Below are positions 26,566-35,708 of a stretch of DNA of 64,000 nt, piece after piece. Position 1 is the first letter of the stretch. Each line of letters opens with the position of its first letter. The stretch is from Flavihumibacter solisilvae. GTDB lineage: Bacteria > Bacteroidota > Bacteroidia > Chitinophagales > Chitinophagaceae. Under the pieces are notes generated by a model. That model searched no databases, had not been told where the DNA came from, and saw nothing but the letters and a program-made list of their open reading frames with translations. The position numbers were made by a program, and so were the translations under genes. The stretch covers positions 124,001-188,000 of the forward strand of contig NZ_JSVC01000021.1 in assembly GCF_000814475.1 (NCBI RefSeq), written 5' to 3'.

Positions 26566-27357
26566 ATGCTGACATTTACTGATCAATTAAACCGCCGGAT
26601 CCGCCTGGACCGGTTACCCCAAAGGATCGTTTCCCTCGTTCCTTCGCAGACCGAATTGCTGGCCGATCTTGGCCTCGGCAACGAAGTTGTCGGCATTACG
26701 AAATTCTGCATTCACCCCGACCACTGGTTCCGCTCCAAAACCCGCGTAGGCGGCACAAAAGATGTTCATTCCGACCGCATAGCCGCACTCCAACCTGACC
26801 TTATCATTGCCAACAAAGAAGAAAATATTAAGGAGCAGATTGATTCTCTATCCACAAACTACCCGATATGGATCAGTGACATAAACGATCTAGGCTCGGC
26901 ATTACAAATGATCCAGGGCCTGGGCGAACTCACAGGAACTGTACAGGAAGCCCTGAGGATTTCATCGCAGATACAGTTGTCTTTCACCAGCTTTCCCCCG
27001 GTCGGAAGTGCGATTAGAGTTGCCTACCTGATCTGGAAAGACCCTTATATGACAGTAGGAAGTGACACATTTATCCATGACATGCTGACCAGGTGTGGAT
27101 ATACCAATGTATTCGCAGACAGCGTGCGGTACCCGGTTGTTTCCGTGGAAGAACTGAAAAGCAGGCAATGCGATCTCCTTTTTCTTTCCTCAGAACCTTA
27201 TCCTTTCAGGGAAAAAGATGCCATGGAACTCCAGGCCGCTCTTGGCAATTCCCGGATCCGGCTGGTGGATGGTGAGTTCTTCAGCTGGTATGGCAGCAGG
27301 TTGCTGCAAGCAGCCGACTATTTCAAAAGCCTCATTGCTGAATGTTCCGTAATTTGA
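26566..27357 (+). CDS. Helical backbone metal receptor / cobalamin-binding-like protein without signal peptide
   Basis: The 263-residue protein is a class III (BtuF/FhuD type) substrate-binding fold: PQRIVSLVPSQTELLADLGLGNEVVGIT at the start, then RVGGTKDVHSDRIAALQPDLII, and a C-terminal lobe ending GEFFSWYGSRLLQAADYF. Such proteins normally bind cobalamin or iron chelates in the periplasm for an ABC transporter. Here the binding domain begins at residue 1, and an in-frame TAA stands seven codons before the ATG, so no signal peptide can be added. It is therefore probably cytoplasmic. It ends four bases before the next gene and is likely cotranscribed with it; no permease is nearby. Confidence 0.82.
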   Translation: MLTFTDQLNRRIRLDRLPQRIVSLVPSQTELLADLGLGNEVVGITKFCIHPDHWFRSKTRVGGTKDVHSDRIAALQPDLIIANKEENIKEQIDSLSTNYPIWISDINDLGSALQMIQGLGELTGTVQEALRISSQIQLSFTSFPPVGSAIRVAYLIWKDPYMTVGSDTFIHDMLTRCGYTNVFADSVRYPVVSVEELKSRQCDLLFLSSEPYPFREKDAMELQAALGNSRIRLVDGEFFSWYGSRLLQAADYFKSLIAECSVI

Positions 27358-27361
27358 TCTC

Positions 27362-28468
27362 ATGTCGCTCAATACCTACCAACCTCCACATTTAGGAAGC
27401 GGCAATGATAAGCCATCCCGCAAAAAACCGATGTTTCCGGTAATCGAAAGGCTGCGTGCTTTCCTGAAACATCATGGTCGTGAAGTAAGACTGCCGGTTG
27501 CTTACAGGGATCTCCAGAGATTCACCTACTCTTTGCCGGTTAAGGATAAAGAGGGTAAGGATACCATGTGGGAGACTGTAGTATACGATATGCGCGAGTG
27601 GGATTATATCCGCGAAGGACTGATCAGGATCTACGCTATCCTGAAAACAGAGGGCGATATGAGCTTCAGTAAACACCTTGATGTTGCCCGAATTGACTTT
27701 TGTGCCTTTGGCAACTCTCAGCCCTTCCGCATCAGGATCGTAAATAAGTTCAACGATAATTACGACCACTATTACATAAAAATTGCAGATGCCAGCCGGA
27801 TCTACGGCCTGGAGCTGGAGCACCTGCTGTCGCCGAACCGGATCACTTTTTTCACAAGCAGGAACACGCTTGTGGAAGAGCACATCCCAGGTATTCCCGG
27901 GGACATTTTTATCCAGTCCTATCTCGATAATTCCGACACCAACAAAATAAGGTTCGCAAAAGAGTTTGTGAAATTCAACGAGCGCTGCTTTGTACGACTG
28001 CTTGGGGATATGCGCAGTTACAATTTCGTCGTGGATATTACTCCGGACATTGAAGATTTTCAATACCGGATCAGGGCTATCGATTTTGACCAGCAATCGT
28101 ATGAAGGCAGGAAAAACCTTTACCTGCCACAATTCTTCAAAGAAAACAACCCTTTCGTGCAGACGACACTCAAATACCTGAATTCGGATTCCATCGCCCA
28201 GTACCAGACTGAAGAACGGACCATGATGGCCTTCCGGCTTGTATCTGCACGTTACCGGATCAAAGAGCTGCTGGATACAATGGGCCGGGACCAGATCTCC
28301 ACGCCCGAAAAAATTCACCAGCTTGCCGGGGAACTAGCTGAATTTCACGGAAATGTCGCGTTAGGGAAAACCCACACAATGGGCAAACTGGTAAAACAGC
28401 ACCTCAAGGTCTGTCTCCGCAAAAACCTGCTCATGATTCCCCGTTTCCAGGGTCGTTTTGAAGATTAG
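27362..28468 (+). CDS. Uncharacterised protein with kinase-fold-like motifs
   Basis: I do not recognise this 368-residue cytoplasmic protein as a named family. The middle contains motifs in the order of an atypical kinase of the aminoglycoside-phosphotransferase type: a hinge-like LVEEHIPGIPGD (170-181), a catalytic-loop-like GDMRSYNFVVD (215-225) and a metal-binding-like AIDFDQ (239-244). The region before, FRIRIVNKFNDNYDHYYIKIAD, could be the N-lobe. The C-terminal 110 residues are helical and basic. It starts four bases after the BtuF-like gene, which suggests a shared transcript. A kinase-like fold is an inference from motif order only. Confidence 0.6.
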   Translation: MSLNTYQPPHLGSGNDKPSRKKPMFPVIERLRAFLKHHGREVRLPVAYRDLQRFTYSLPVKDKEGKDTMWETVVYDMREWDYIREGLIRIYAILKTEGDMSFSKHLDVARIDFCAFGNSQPFRIRIVNKFNDNYDHYYIKIADASRIYGLELEHLLSPNRITFFTSRNTLVEEHIPGIPGDIFIQSYLDNSDTNKIRFAKEFVKFNERCFVRLLGDMRSYNFVVDITPDIEDFQYRIRAIDFDQQSYEGRKNLYLPQFFKENNPFVQTTLKYLNSDSIAQYQTEERTMMAFRLVSARYRIKELLDTMGRDQISTPEKIHQLAGELAEFHGNVALGKTHTMGKLVKQHLKVCLRKNLLMIPRFQGRFED

Positions 28469-28577
28469 GGTTCCAAACCGATTAAATTCCCCCATTTTAC
28501 CGGGTATTAGGTATATTAGCGCTCCATTAACGATTGCCACTGCCTGTATTTGATTCATTAAACAACCAGAAAAACAG

Positions 28578-29645
28578 ATGAAAAAGTACAGCGCCGGCGT
28601 ATTATTCGGCGAAGAATTAGAAGCCTTGTATAAGGACGCCAAAGCAAACCAGTTTGCTATGCCTGCCGTGAATACCATCGGCACTGACTCCATCAATGCA
28701 ACACTTGAAGCTGCTGCAAAGGTGAATTCACCCGTAATTATCCAGTTTTCAAATGGCGGGGCACAGTTCATTGCCGGCAAGGGAATGCCGAACGACAGCC
28801 TCCAGGCCAATATTGCCGGTGCGATTTCCGGTGCGCTTCATATCCACAACGTCGCCAAATATTACGGTGTACCCGTAATACTGCATACTGACCACGCTTC
28901 ACACAAGTGGCTGCCGTGGATTACAGCACTGGTTGATGCCGGCCAGGAATTCCATAAAGAAAAAGGAAGACCCCTGTTCAGCTCACATATGCTTGATCTT
29001 TCTGAAGAATCAATTGAGGAAAACATCCAGACTTCAGTTCAGTATTTCAAGCGCATGCAGCCACTTGGAATGGGAATTGAGATCGAGCTTGGCGTTACCG
29101 GTGGTGAAGAAGACGGAGTAGATAACAGCGGCATTGAAAATGACAAATTATATACCCAGCCACAGCACGTAGCTTATGCATACGAAGAACTGGGAAAAGT
29201 TGGCCGTCTCTTTACAGTTGCAGCAGCATTCGGGAATGTTCACGGGGTATACAGTCCCGGTAACGTGGAACTCCGACCTGAGATCCTCCATAACAGCCAG
29301 GTTTACATCCAGGAACAATACAAGACACAGGAAAAGCCGGTATACTTTGTATTCCATGGTGGCAGCGGATCACCCAAAGAGCAGATCCGTGAAGCACTTG
29401 GTTATGGTGTTATCAAAATGAACATCGATACCGACCTGCAGTGGGCGTTCTGGGAAGGTGTTTTAGGAAATTACAAGAAAAATGAAGGCTATCTCCAGGG
29501 CCAGCTGGGTAACCCAGAAGGCGCAAATAAGCCAAACAAGAAATATTACGATCCACGTGTATGGCTCAGAAAGGGCCAGGATACTTTTGTGAAGAGATTA
29601 CAGGAAGCTTTTGAGGACCTGAACTGCATAAACAGGAACGGTTAA
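28578..29645 (+). CDS. fbaA: Class II fructose-bisphosphate aldolase
   Basis: The 355-residue protein has the class II (zinc) aldolase motifs: VILHTDHASHKWLPW with the catalytic Asp and zinc His, LDLSEESIEENI, and GVTGGEEDGVDNSG, VFHGGSGSPKEQI with the second zinc His, and MNIDTDLQWAFWEG at the C-terminal part. It cleaves fructose 1,6-bisphosphate to the two triose phosphates in glycolysis and acts in reverse in gluconeogenesis. Length matches FbaA of the long subclass. A class I aldolase gene follows after a strong terminator. Confidence 0.96.
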   Translation: MKKYSAGVLFGEELEALYKDAKANQFAMPAVNTIGTDSINATLEAAAKVNSPVIIQFSNGGAQFIAGKGMPNDSLQANIAGAISGALHIHNVAKYYGVPVILHTDHASHKWLPWITALVDAGQEFHKEKGRPLFSSHMLDLSEESIEENIQTSVQYFKRMQPLGMGIEIELGVTGGEEDGVDNSGIENDKLYTQPQHVAYAYEELGKVGRLFTVAAAFGNVHGVYSPGNVELRPEILHNSQVYIQEQYKTQEKPVYFVFHGGSGSPKEQIREALGYGVIKMNIDTDLQWAFWEGVLGNYKKNEGYLQGQLGNPEGANKPNKKYYDPRVWLRKGQDTFVKRLQEAFEDLNCINRNG

Positions 29646-29671
29646 GAAATTAAAAACTCAAACGTAAAAAG

Positions 29672-29699
29672 AGCAGCGCCCCGAAAGCGCTGCTTTTTT
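29672..29699 (+). terminator. Intrinsic terminator after fbaA
   Basis: AGCAGCGC and GCGCTGCT pair around a seven-base loop and are followed by a run of T residues. The hairpin lies 26 bases after the fbaA stop and separates it from the next aldolase gene. Confidence 0.88.
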
Positions 29700-29721
29700 C
29701 TTGCTATCAAGCCATTAGTAT

Positions 29722-29729
29722 TAGTTTTG
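29722..29729 (+). promoter_or_regulatory. Putative -7 promoter element of the class I aldolase gene
   Basis: TAGTTTTG fits TAnnTTTG; a CTTG at 29700-29703 lies 18 bases upstream as a weak -33 box. The position between the fbaA terminator and the ATG at 29765 supports its use. Confidence 0.45.
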
Positions 29730-29764
29730 CGCTTTCTATAACGATTGCCAAAAAATAAACGATT

Positions 29765-30823
29765 ATGCCATCTAAGAAGATCATTGACCTTTTGGGTGAC
29801 AAAGCAGGCTACCTGCTGGATCACAAAAGTTCGACTTTTGACAAGTCTACCCTTACTCTCCCCTCTCCCACACATGTAGAAGAAGTCTGGATCAACAGCA
29901 ACCGTAATAACCAGGTGCTGAGAAGTCTCCAACAATTGCTTTCACACGGCAGGCTGGCTGATACCGGGTATTGTTCCATTTTTCCCGTTGACCAGGGAAT
30001 TGAACACAGTGCAGGCTCTGCCTTCGCTCCTAACCCAATTTACTTTGACCCGGAAAACATCATCCGGCTTGCCATTGAAGGCGGTTGTAGTGGCGTCGCC
30101 TCAACTTTTGGTGTACTTGGCCTGATGAGCCGGAAATATGCCCACCGGATCCCTTTCATCGTGAAGATCAACCACAATGAATTCCTTAGCATGCCTAACA
30201 GGTACGACCAGACGCTTTTCGGCACAATAAGATCCGCATGGAACATGGGCGCATCAGCTATTGGCGCAACAATTTACTGGGGCAGCGCAGAAAGCAGCCG
30301 CCAGCTTAAAGAAGTTGCAGAAGCTTTTGAGCTGGCCCATGAACTGGGCATGACCACGATCTTATGGTGTTACACCAGGAACAATGCGTTTAAAGTAGAT
30401 GGGGTTGACTATCATACTTCCGCAGACCTGACAGGCCAGGCCAACCACCTGGGCGTAACAATCCAGGCAGATATCATCAAACAAAAACTTCCTACCAATA
30501 ACGGCGGATACCTTGCTACCAAACACGGCAAAACGCACAAACTGGTTTACGAGAAACTCACTACAGATCACCCGATCGACCTGTGCCGCTACCAGCTGGC
30601 AAACTGTTACATGGGAAAAGTGGGATTGATCAATTCAGGAGGTGAAAGTAAAGGAGCCAGTGATCTTGCCGATGCAGTGGAAACGGCAGTGATCAATAAA
30701 CGCGCCGGTGGTATGGGACTTATCCTCGGCCGCAAAGCATTCCAGCGTCCTTTTACGGAAGGTGTGGAAATGCTGAATGCAATCCAGGATGTATACCTGG
30801 ATAAGGATATTACTATTGCGTGA
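29765..30823 (+). CDS. fbaB: Class I fructose-bisphosphate aldolase (DhnA/FbaB type)
   Basis: The 352-residue protein matches the archaeal/DhnA-type class I aldolase: [18 protein letters not shown] near residue 77, [12 protein letters not shown] with the likely Schiff-base-region lysine, [20 protein letters not shown], and C-terminal [18 protein letters not shown]. It forms a Schiff base and needs no metal. It catalyses the same step as the upstream fbaA product. It has its own promoter-like box and its own terminator, so the two aldolases can be controlled apart. Confidence 0.92.
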   Translation: MPSKKIIDLLGDKAGYLLDHKSSTFDKSTLTLPSPTHVEEVWINSNRNNQVLRSLQQLLSHGRLADTGYCSIFPVDQGIEHSAGSAFAPNPIYFDPENIIRLAIEGGCSGVASTFGVLGLMSRKYAHRIPFIVKINHNEFLSMPNRYDQTLFGTIRSAWNMGASAIGATIYWGSAESSRQLKEVAEAFELAHELGMTTILWCYTRNNAFKVDGVDYHTSADLTGQANHLGVTIQADIIKQKLPTNNGGYLATKHGKTHKLVYEKLTTDHPIDLCRYQLANCYMGKVGLINSGGESKGASDLADAVETAVINKRAGGMGLILGRKAFQRPFTEGVEMLNAIQDVYLDKDITIA

Positions 30824-30832
30824 TACTTTCTC

Positions 30833-30865
30833 ACAAGGACAGATGGTTTCTATATCTGTCCTTGT
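30833..30865. terminator. Terminator hairpin between convergent fbaB and fkbM-type genes
   Basis: ACAAGGACAGAT and ATCTGTCCTTGT pair perfectly over 12 bases with a nine-base loop and are followed by TTTT on the plus strand. The right arm lies within the last codons of the minus-strand methyltransferase gene, so the structure is shared with coding sequence. Confidence 0.8.
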
Positions 30866-31644
30866 TTTCCCTGCATCATACAAAAGATCTCCATGTAAGT
30901 AAACGATTGACTGTCCAACACCTTCCCTATCATTTCAGCCGGCACATAATTATCAAACATAAATGTTTCATCATTTGCAGAACAATTGAACAAGGCGCAT
31001 GGATAAAGATTGACAAGCCTGTTGATAATCTCCTTTGTTTCCTGGAAAAACGCCGGCAGATTCGCTTCGAAACTGATCAATTGTACGCTAACTGTAAGCC
31101 CTTCAAGTACCTCCTTCTCCATTCCTTCAACATCGATTTTGATGTAATCCGGAACACCATATATTGCAATAAGCTGGTCAAGAGTAGTAGTCTGAATATG
31201 ATCAACCTGGTCAAAATGAATAACACCTTCGTTCGTTAATTTTCCTTCCATTTCATCGGCTCTCTTACGACTAAGCGTGGAGAGGCATCTTCCATGTGCC
31301 GGCGATAGCCAGGCCGACGCATAACCAGGCGAATCTGAAACAGCAGATTGAACCAGCGAAACCCGTTGATCACCTGAAAAACGGGCACTCAGCACCTTGA
31401 AATTTTCAGGATCCGGCTCACAAACTACTACATGCTTTCCCAAAGCAAGAAAAACTTCAGTCAGTATTCCTACATTGCCACCAATGTCAAAGACTAAACC
31501 GCGTCCTGCTTTAAGGATCCTGCCGTAATACGACAAGGCTTTTTTGTGGTCCCCGGCCAGGCCGGGATGTAACAAGCGGGTATATATCCGTCCTGGAATA
31601 CTGAACTTGAGTTTGTAATACCAGTATGATTTCGATGCAGCCAC
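30850..31644 (-). CDS. FkbM family methyltransferase
   Basis: The 264-residue protein is an SAM-dependent methyltransferase of the FkbM type: GRGLVFDIGGNVGILTEVFLALGKHVVVCEPDPENF forms the SAM-binding strand-loop-strand (split here at residues 47-82), and DYIKIDVEGMEKEVLEGL is the typical later motif. FkbM enzymes methylate hydroxyl groups of glycans or small molecules. It starts at GTG, overlapping the TAG stop of the radical SAM gene by one base, so translation is coupled. No signal peptide is present. The substrate is not indicated by the context. Confidence 0.88.
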   Translation of the reverse strand: MAASKSYWYYKLKFSIPGRIYTRLLHPGLAGDHKKALSYYGRILKAGRGLVFDIGGNVGILTEVFLALGKHVVVCEPDPENFKVLSARFSGDQRVSLVQSAVSDSPGYASAWLSPAHGRCLSTLSRKRADEMEGKLTNEGVIHFDQVDHIQTTTLDQLIAIYGVPDYIKIDVEGMEKEVLEGLTVSVQLISFEANLPAFFQETKEIINRLVNLYPCALFNCSANDETFMFDNYVPAEMIGKVLDSQSFTYMEIFCMMQGKQGQI

Positions 31645-32708
31645 TAAATCTCTATTTTCTTACAATCCGTATAATGACAACCACGGCAAAATTCAGGAGT
31701 TTCGTTTTTCAGCCACAGTTTCCTGAATTCACGAAATGATTCGCTGTTGAGCACCGGCATTAATCCTTCTTTAAACACATTACCGAAGCTCTTTTCTTTT
31801 GGAAAGGGCTTCGCACAGCAGGGGGCCATTTCACCATTCCAGCAAACATAAAAATGGCCCCAGGGCAGACCGCAGGTCTGGAAACCCTTTTCACTCCCTA
31901 ATCCACTCCAGGTTATCTCAACATTCGTGGGATGCGACTTCAATCTACTGACTTCATCTTTGAACGCCTGGCTTTGATAAAAATCATAATAGGAAAGATC
32001 AACGCCTGTAATACAGGCCAGGTTGAAAATTGTATAGTTCACATACTTTATCCCCATCTCCTCAGCAAACTGAACGACTTCTTTCAAGTGAAAGAAATTC
32101 TCCTGGGTAACAACCATGTTCAGCATTACGTTTGTGGATGTATTCCGGCAGATCTCGGTAATGGCCTTAACATTCCCGCGGAACAGTTCGAAATCCGACT
32201 GCACGCGTATGGCATTATAAACGTCATTGATACCGTCAATGGAAATCTGGATCGTATCGAGCTTGCCGGCCATCAGGGATATCTTCTCTACCGTCTTTGG
32301 CAACACGGCATTCGTTGAGATCGATACAACAATCCCCTTATTTTTCTCCTTGATATAATCAACAATCCGGTCGATCTTCTTATACATGAGTGTTTCACCC
32401 ATACCGGTCAACCCGATTGAATCAACATAAGGCACAAGCTCATCAACAATTTTTTTGGCATCGGATTCACTCATTAACCCCATGTCCATTTCTTCACCAT
32501 ACCCATATTCGCGCGGGCAAATAGTGCATTTCAGGTTGCAGTGGGCACTAAGTTCCAACATAACCGTAGACGGATGTGCAACCCGCGTCTGCCTCGTCGT
32601 TTTCAAGGCAAGATGATTCAACTTGTTGCCTGCATATCTGAACAGGTCCGGACCACCGGGCATATGCCGGACCCGCTTCATTACATTTTCAATAAACCTC
32701 TTAGTCAT
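31644..32708 (-). CDS. Radical SAM protein with SPASM-like C-terminal cysteines
   Basis: The 354-residue protein has the radical SAM cluster motif CNLKCTIC (Cys57, Cys61, Cys64), then GLTGMGETLMY near residue 100 as the SAM-binding GGE-like segment. Near the C-terminus two groups of cysteines (TCGLPWGHFYVCWNGEMAPCCA and FCRGCHYTDC in part) can hold an extra Fe-S cluster, as in SPASM/twitch proteins. Such enzymes modify peptides, proteins or sugars. It lies between an M16 peptidase gene (31 bases upstream) and an FkbM methyltransferase gene (one-base overlap). The substrate is unknown and no obvious precursor peptide gene is next to it. Confidence 0.88.
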   Translation of the reverse strand: MTKRFIENVMKRVRHMPGGPDLFRYAGNKLNHLALKTTRQTRVAHPSTVMLELSAHCNLKCTICPREYGYGEEMDMGLMSESDAKKIVDELVPYVDSIGLTGMGETLMYKKIDRIVDYIKEKNKGIVVSISTNAVLPKTVEKISLMAGKLDTIQISIDGINDVYNAIRVQSDFELFRGNVKAITEICRNTSTNVMLNMVVTQENFFHLKEVVQFAEEMGIKYVNYTIFNLACITGVDLSYYDFYQSQAFKDEVSRLKSHPTNVEITWSGLGSEKGFQTCGLPWGHFYVCWNGEMAPCCAKPFPKEKSFGNVFKEGLMPVLNSESFREFRKLWLKNETPEFCRGCHYTDCKKIEI

Positions 32709-32739
32709 TGCTCATATTAGTGGCGCAACAGTACACTGG

Positions 32740-35604
32740 TCAGAAACCTTTTTTTACAGGTGCACTTGACGATCCGCCGTCACCCTCCTGTGGCATCAGA
32801 ACGGCTGTAAACAAATTTTTTCCATCGAACAGTTTTTTTGCCGCCTGTTGAATATCCTGTACGGTAAGCTTCTGCACCATTGCTTCGTATTGCAGGAAAT
32901 ATTTCGGATCAGCATTTATCGACTGCTGGTCAAGCAATTCGGAAAGCCAGGTACTGTTCTCCTTAATTTCAGTTTTGTATTGTTCAATCCACTGCTTCTT
33001 TACTTTTTCAAGATAAGACGCAGCGGGTCCTTTCTGCACCAATATAGCTATTTCTGATTTGGCAGCTTTCAGCAGCGTATCAACTTTTTCCGGACCACAG
33101 GGAAGCTGCAGTACCATGGAATAGTTCTGGTACGGGGTCTTTTCCACACTTGTAAAAAAGCCTCCGCCATAAATGCCCTGGATCTTTTCCCTCAGTTCTT
33201 CGATGATCCGGATATTAAGGATCTCACCAATTGCATTGGCTTTCAGCTCAAGGTCTTCACTGTAAGGCACTTCGCCGGAATAGAATGCAAGTATCAGGCT
33301 TTTCTGTTCCTTACCTTTGTGCACGACGAGTTTTTTCTCGCCTTGCACCGGCCTTACTTTATTGTCTTTAACCTGGAACACTTTACCGCTGGATGGCAGG
33401 CTGCCCAGGTAGGTTTCAATCAAGGGAATCATCGAGTCAGTCTTAAAGCTGCCGACAAAAGCAAAATGCATTCCGCTGGCATCACCAATTCGTTCCTTAT
33501 AAATGGATAAAATCCTGTCCACATTCAATTTGTCAAAATACGCTGACTGGGGAACCGCGATAGGCGCCAGCGGGTTGTTATTATACATAACCTTAAACAA
33601 GGTGTCTATGAATGCTGTTTGCGGATTTGACCCGATCGCAGCAAACTGGGATTTGTTCCGCTGTATAAATGAATTGAACAATGCCGTGTCTTTTCTCGGT
33701 GATGTAACATAGAGGTGTATCAGCTGGAACATGGTCTCTACATCCTTATTACCCGAGTTTCCATTAAAGCCATCGGTGATGTCGCCCATAGTTGGACTTA
33801 CAGAAACTGATTTGCCGGCCAGCGCCTTCCGGAGATCGGTGGGACTGAACTCACCTACACCCATAGCTGATACAGCCTGGATCCCATACTCCACATTATA
33901 TCGATCTGCTGCCCCATAATAGTTCTTACCTCCTGGCCTGCTTGCGCCCATTACAATCTGGTCATTCTTAAAATCAGTTGACTTGAGGGTTACAGTCACG
34001 CCATTGCTCAGCGTCAGTTTAGTTGTTCCCATCAGTTTGTCTTCACTTCTCTTTACGACCTTCCCCGGTTTTGGCAAGGTGGTCAAAAGCGATGCAGCCA
34101 CAGCTTTTTCTTCGTATGGCTTGAGTTCCGCAGACTCCCTGGAAGCAATCGTTGCGAGAAGATCAGCTGGCGCAGGAACCGCAGCAGTACCACTTTCTGG
34201 GCCGGTCACATACACCAGCCTGTTTTTATCCGATGCAACCGAAGCAGCAAGTTTATTCACTTCATCGAGTGTGATCCCGGGCAACAACTCTTTATATAAG
34301 CTGAATTCCTTTTCAATACCCGGCATCATTTCACCAGTCAGGAAATTCCTGACATACTCTTCCACATATAACGAAGATTCGGTCTTGTCACGATTGTTAT
34401 ACATTCTTTCCATGCTCGACAATGAAGACTTCCTGGCACGATCCAGCTCCGTCGCGGTAAAGCCGAAACGTTTTGCCCGTTCGATTTCTTCTGTCAATGC
34501 CTCAAGGCCCCGCTTAATATCACCCGTGCCTACCCCTGCAAATGCACGGAAGTTTTCACTCCCCCGGATAAAATTACCCATGCCTGTAGCTGCGCCTACA
34601 AAAGGAGGATTCTGCTGCTGGGTAAGCTCCTGTAATCTTTGATTGAGCATATTCGTGAACAGTTGCCTTACCAGGTTCCGCCGGTAATCGCCAACTGTTT
34701 TTTCCGGCGCTGCAGGATAAATGGGATAATTTATACTGATGCTGTAACCAGTTGCTTCCTTATCAGTAACAACAACTGCTTCGCTGGAAGAGTAGGCCGG
34801 TATGGTGACAAATTCACGTTTCCGTTCATTCGGCGGGTTCTTCATTCCGGAAAAATGCTTTTTGATCATTTCCAGTGCCTTGTCAGGATCGATGTCCCCA
34901 ACCACCGCTACAGCCATGAGATTTGGCCGGTACCAGTCCTTATAAAACCTCCTGATCACATCAGGCTTAAAGTTTTTGATTATACTGTCTGAACCTATTG
35001 GTAATCTTTCGGCATACCTTGATCCGGCAAATAGTTTAGGATAGATCTGCCGGAACATCCTGTCCTGTGCGCCTTTTCCCAACCTGCTTTCCTCCAGGAT
35101 GATCGCTTTTTCAGATTGAATGTCCTCGTCAAGGTAAGTTACCTGGTGAGCCCAGTCTTCAAGGACCTGGAATCCTTTTTCCAGGTTTTCAGGCTTGTCT
35201 GTCGGGATTGGCAGAATATAAACCGTTTCGTCAAAGCTTGTATAGGCATTCAGGTCACTGCCAAAGCCCACGCCTATATCTTGCAGGAAGCTGATGATCT
35301 CGTTCTTCTTGAAATTTTTTGTTCCGTTAAAAGCCATGTGCTCGGCCATGTGAGCAAGACCTAGCTGATCATCATCCTCATTTATTGAGCCGGCATTGAG
35401 TGCCAGTCGTAATTCTACTTTTTGCTCAGGCTTTTTATTCTGCCTGATATAATACGTAAGGCCGTTATCAAGTTTTCCGATCCGGACAGCGGGGTCGGGA
35501 CTAAGTTCACTGTCCAACTTTACCTGGGCACCAGCTGATAAAATACCTGTTATGAGAAACAGGAATATAATTATTCTCCGGGTGAAAAATGAAGATGGGA
35601 ACAT
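32740..35604 (-). CDS. Secreted M16 family zinc metallopeptidase
   Basis: The 954-residue protein has a signal peptide (MFPSS then a hydrophobic stretch to AGAQ, residue 27) and an M16 inverted zinc motif HMAEH at residues 85-89, with a more distal Glu in AIILEESRLG near residue 168. It has the full two-half pitrilysin size: the C-terminal half keeps the fold (LILAFYSGEVPYSEDLELKANAIGEILNIRI region) but lacks the metal motif. Such periplasmic peptidases degrade or process peptides. It is upstream of the radical SAM and FkbM genes on the same strand with a 31-base gap. Confidence 0.92.
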   Translation of the reverse strand: MFPSSFFTRRIIIFLFLITGILSAGAQVKLDSELSPDPAVRIGKLDNGLTYYIRQNKKPEQKVELRLALNAGSINEDDDQLGLAHMAEHMAFNGTKNFKKNEIISFLQDIGVGFGSDLNAYTSFDETVYILPIPTDKPENLEKGFQVLEDWAHQVTYLDEDIQSEKAIILEESRLGKGAQDRMFRQIYPKLFAGSRYAERLPIGSDSIIKNFKPDVIRRFYKDWYRPNLMAVAVVGDIDPDKALEMIKKHFSGMKNPPNERKREFVTIPAYSSSEAVVVTDKEATGYSISINYPIYPAAPEKTVGDYRRNLVRQLFTNMLNQRLQELTQQQNPPFVGAATGMGNFIRGSENFRAFAGVGTGDIKRGLEALTEEIERAKRFGFTATELDRARKSSLSSMERMYNNRDKTESSLYVEEYVRNFLTGEMMPGIEKEFSLYKELLPGITLDEVNKLAASVASDKNRLVYVTGPESGTAAVPAPADLLATIASRESAELKPYEEKAVAASLLTTLPKPGKVVKRSEDKLMGTTKLTLSNGVTVTLKSTDFKNDQIVMGASRPGGKNYYGAADRYNVEYGIQAVSAMGVGEFSPTDLRKALAGKSVSVSPTMGDITDGFNGNSGNKDVETMFQLIHLYVTSPRKDTALFNSFIQRNKSQFAAIGSNPQTAFIDTLFKVMYNNNPLAPIAVPQSAYFDKLNVDRILSIYKERIGDASGMHFAFVGSFKTDSMIPLIETYLGSLPSSGKVFQVKDNKVRPVQGEKKLVVHKGKEQKSLILAFYSGEVPYSEDLELKANAIGEILNIRIIEELREKIQGIYGGGFFTSVEKTPYQNYSMVLQLPCGPEKVDTLLKAAKSEIAILVQKGPAASYLEKVKKQWIEQYKTEIKENSTWLSELLDQQSINADPKYFLQYEAMVQKLTVQDIQQAAKKLFDGKNLFTAVLMPQEGDGGSSSAPVKKGF

Positions 35605-35655
35605 AGCAATGGGTTTAATTCTAATAGAATGCTAATGTATGGGCTTCAAAAAAAA

Positions 35656-35684
35656 TAACCCGAACTCTTTTTCTGTTCGGGTTA
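35656..35684 (-). terminator. Intrinsic terminator after the alkaline phosphatase gene
   Basis: TAACCCGAAC and GTTCGGGTTA pair around a nine-base loop; on the minus strand a run of eight T follows. It lies 25 bases after the stop of the phosphatase gene and separates it from the M16 peptidase gene. Confidence 0.88.
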
Positions 35685-35708
35685 TAATACGGGTTCAGCG
35701 GTGGTATT

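Noticed and set aside
27392-28318. 308-codon open frame opposite the kinase-like gene
   Set aside because: The plus-strand frame fits directly after the BtuF-like gene and has ordered motifs; the minus-strand frame has none and would overlap the gene before it.
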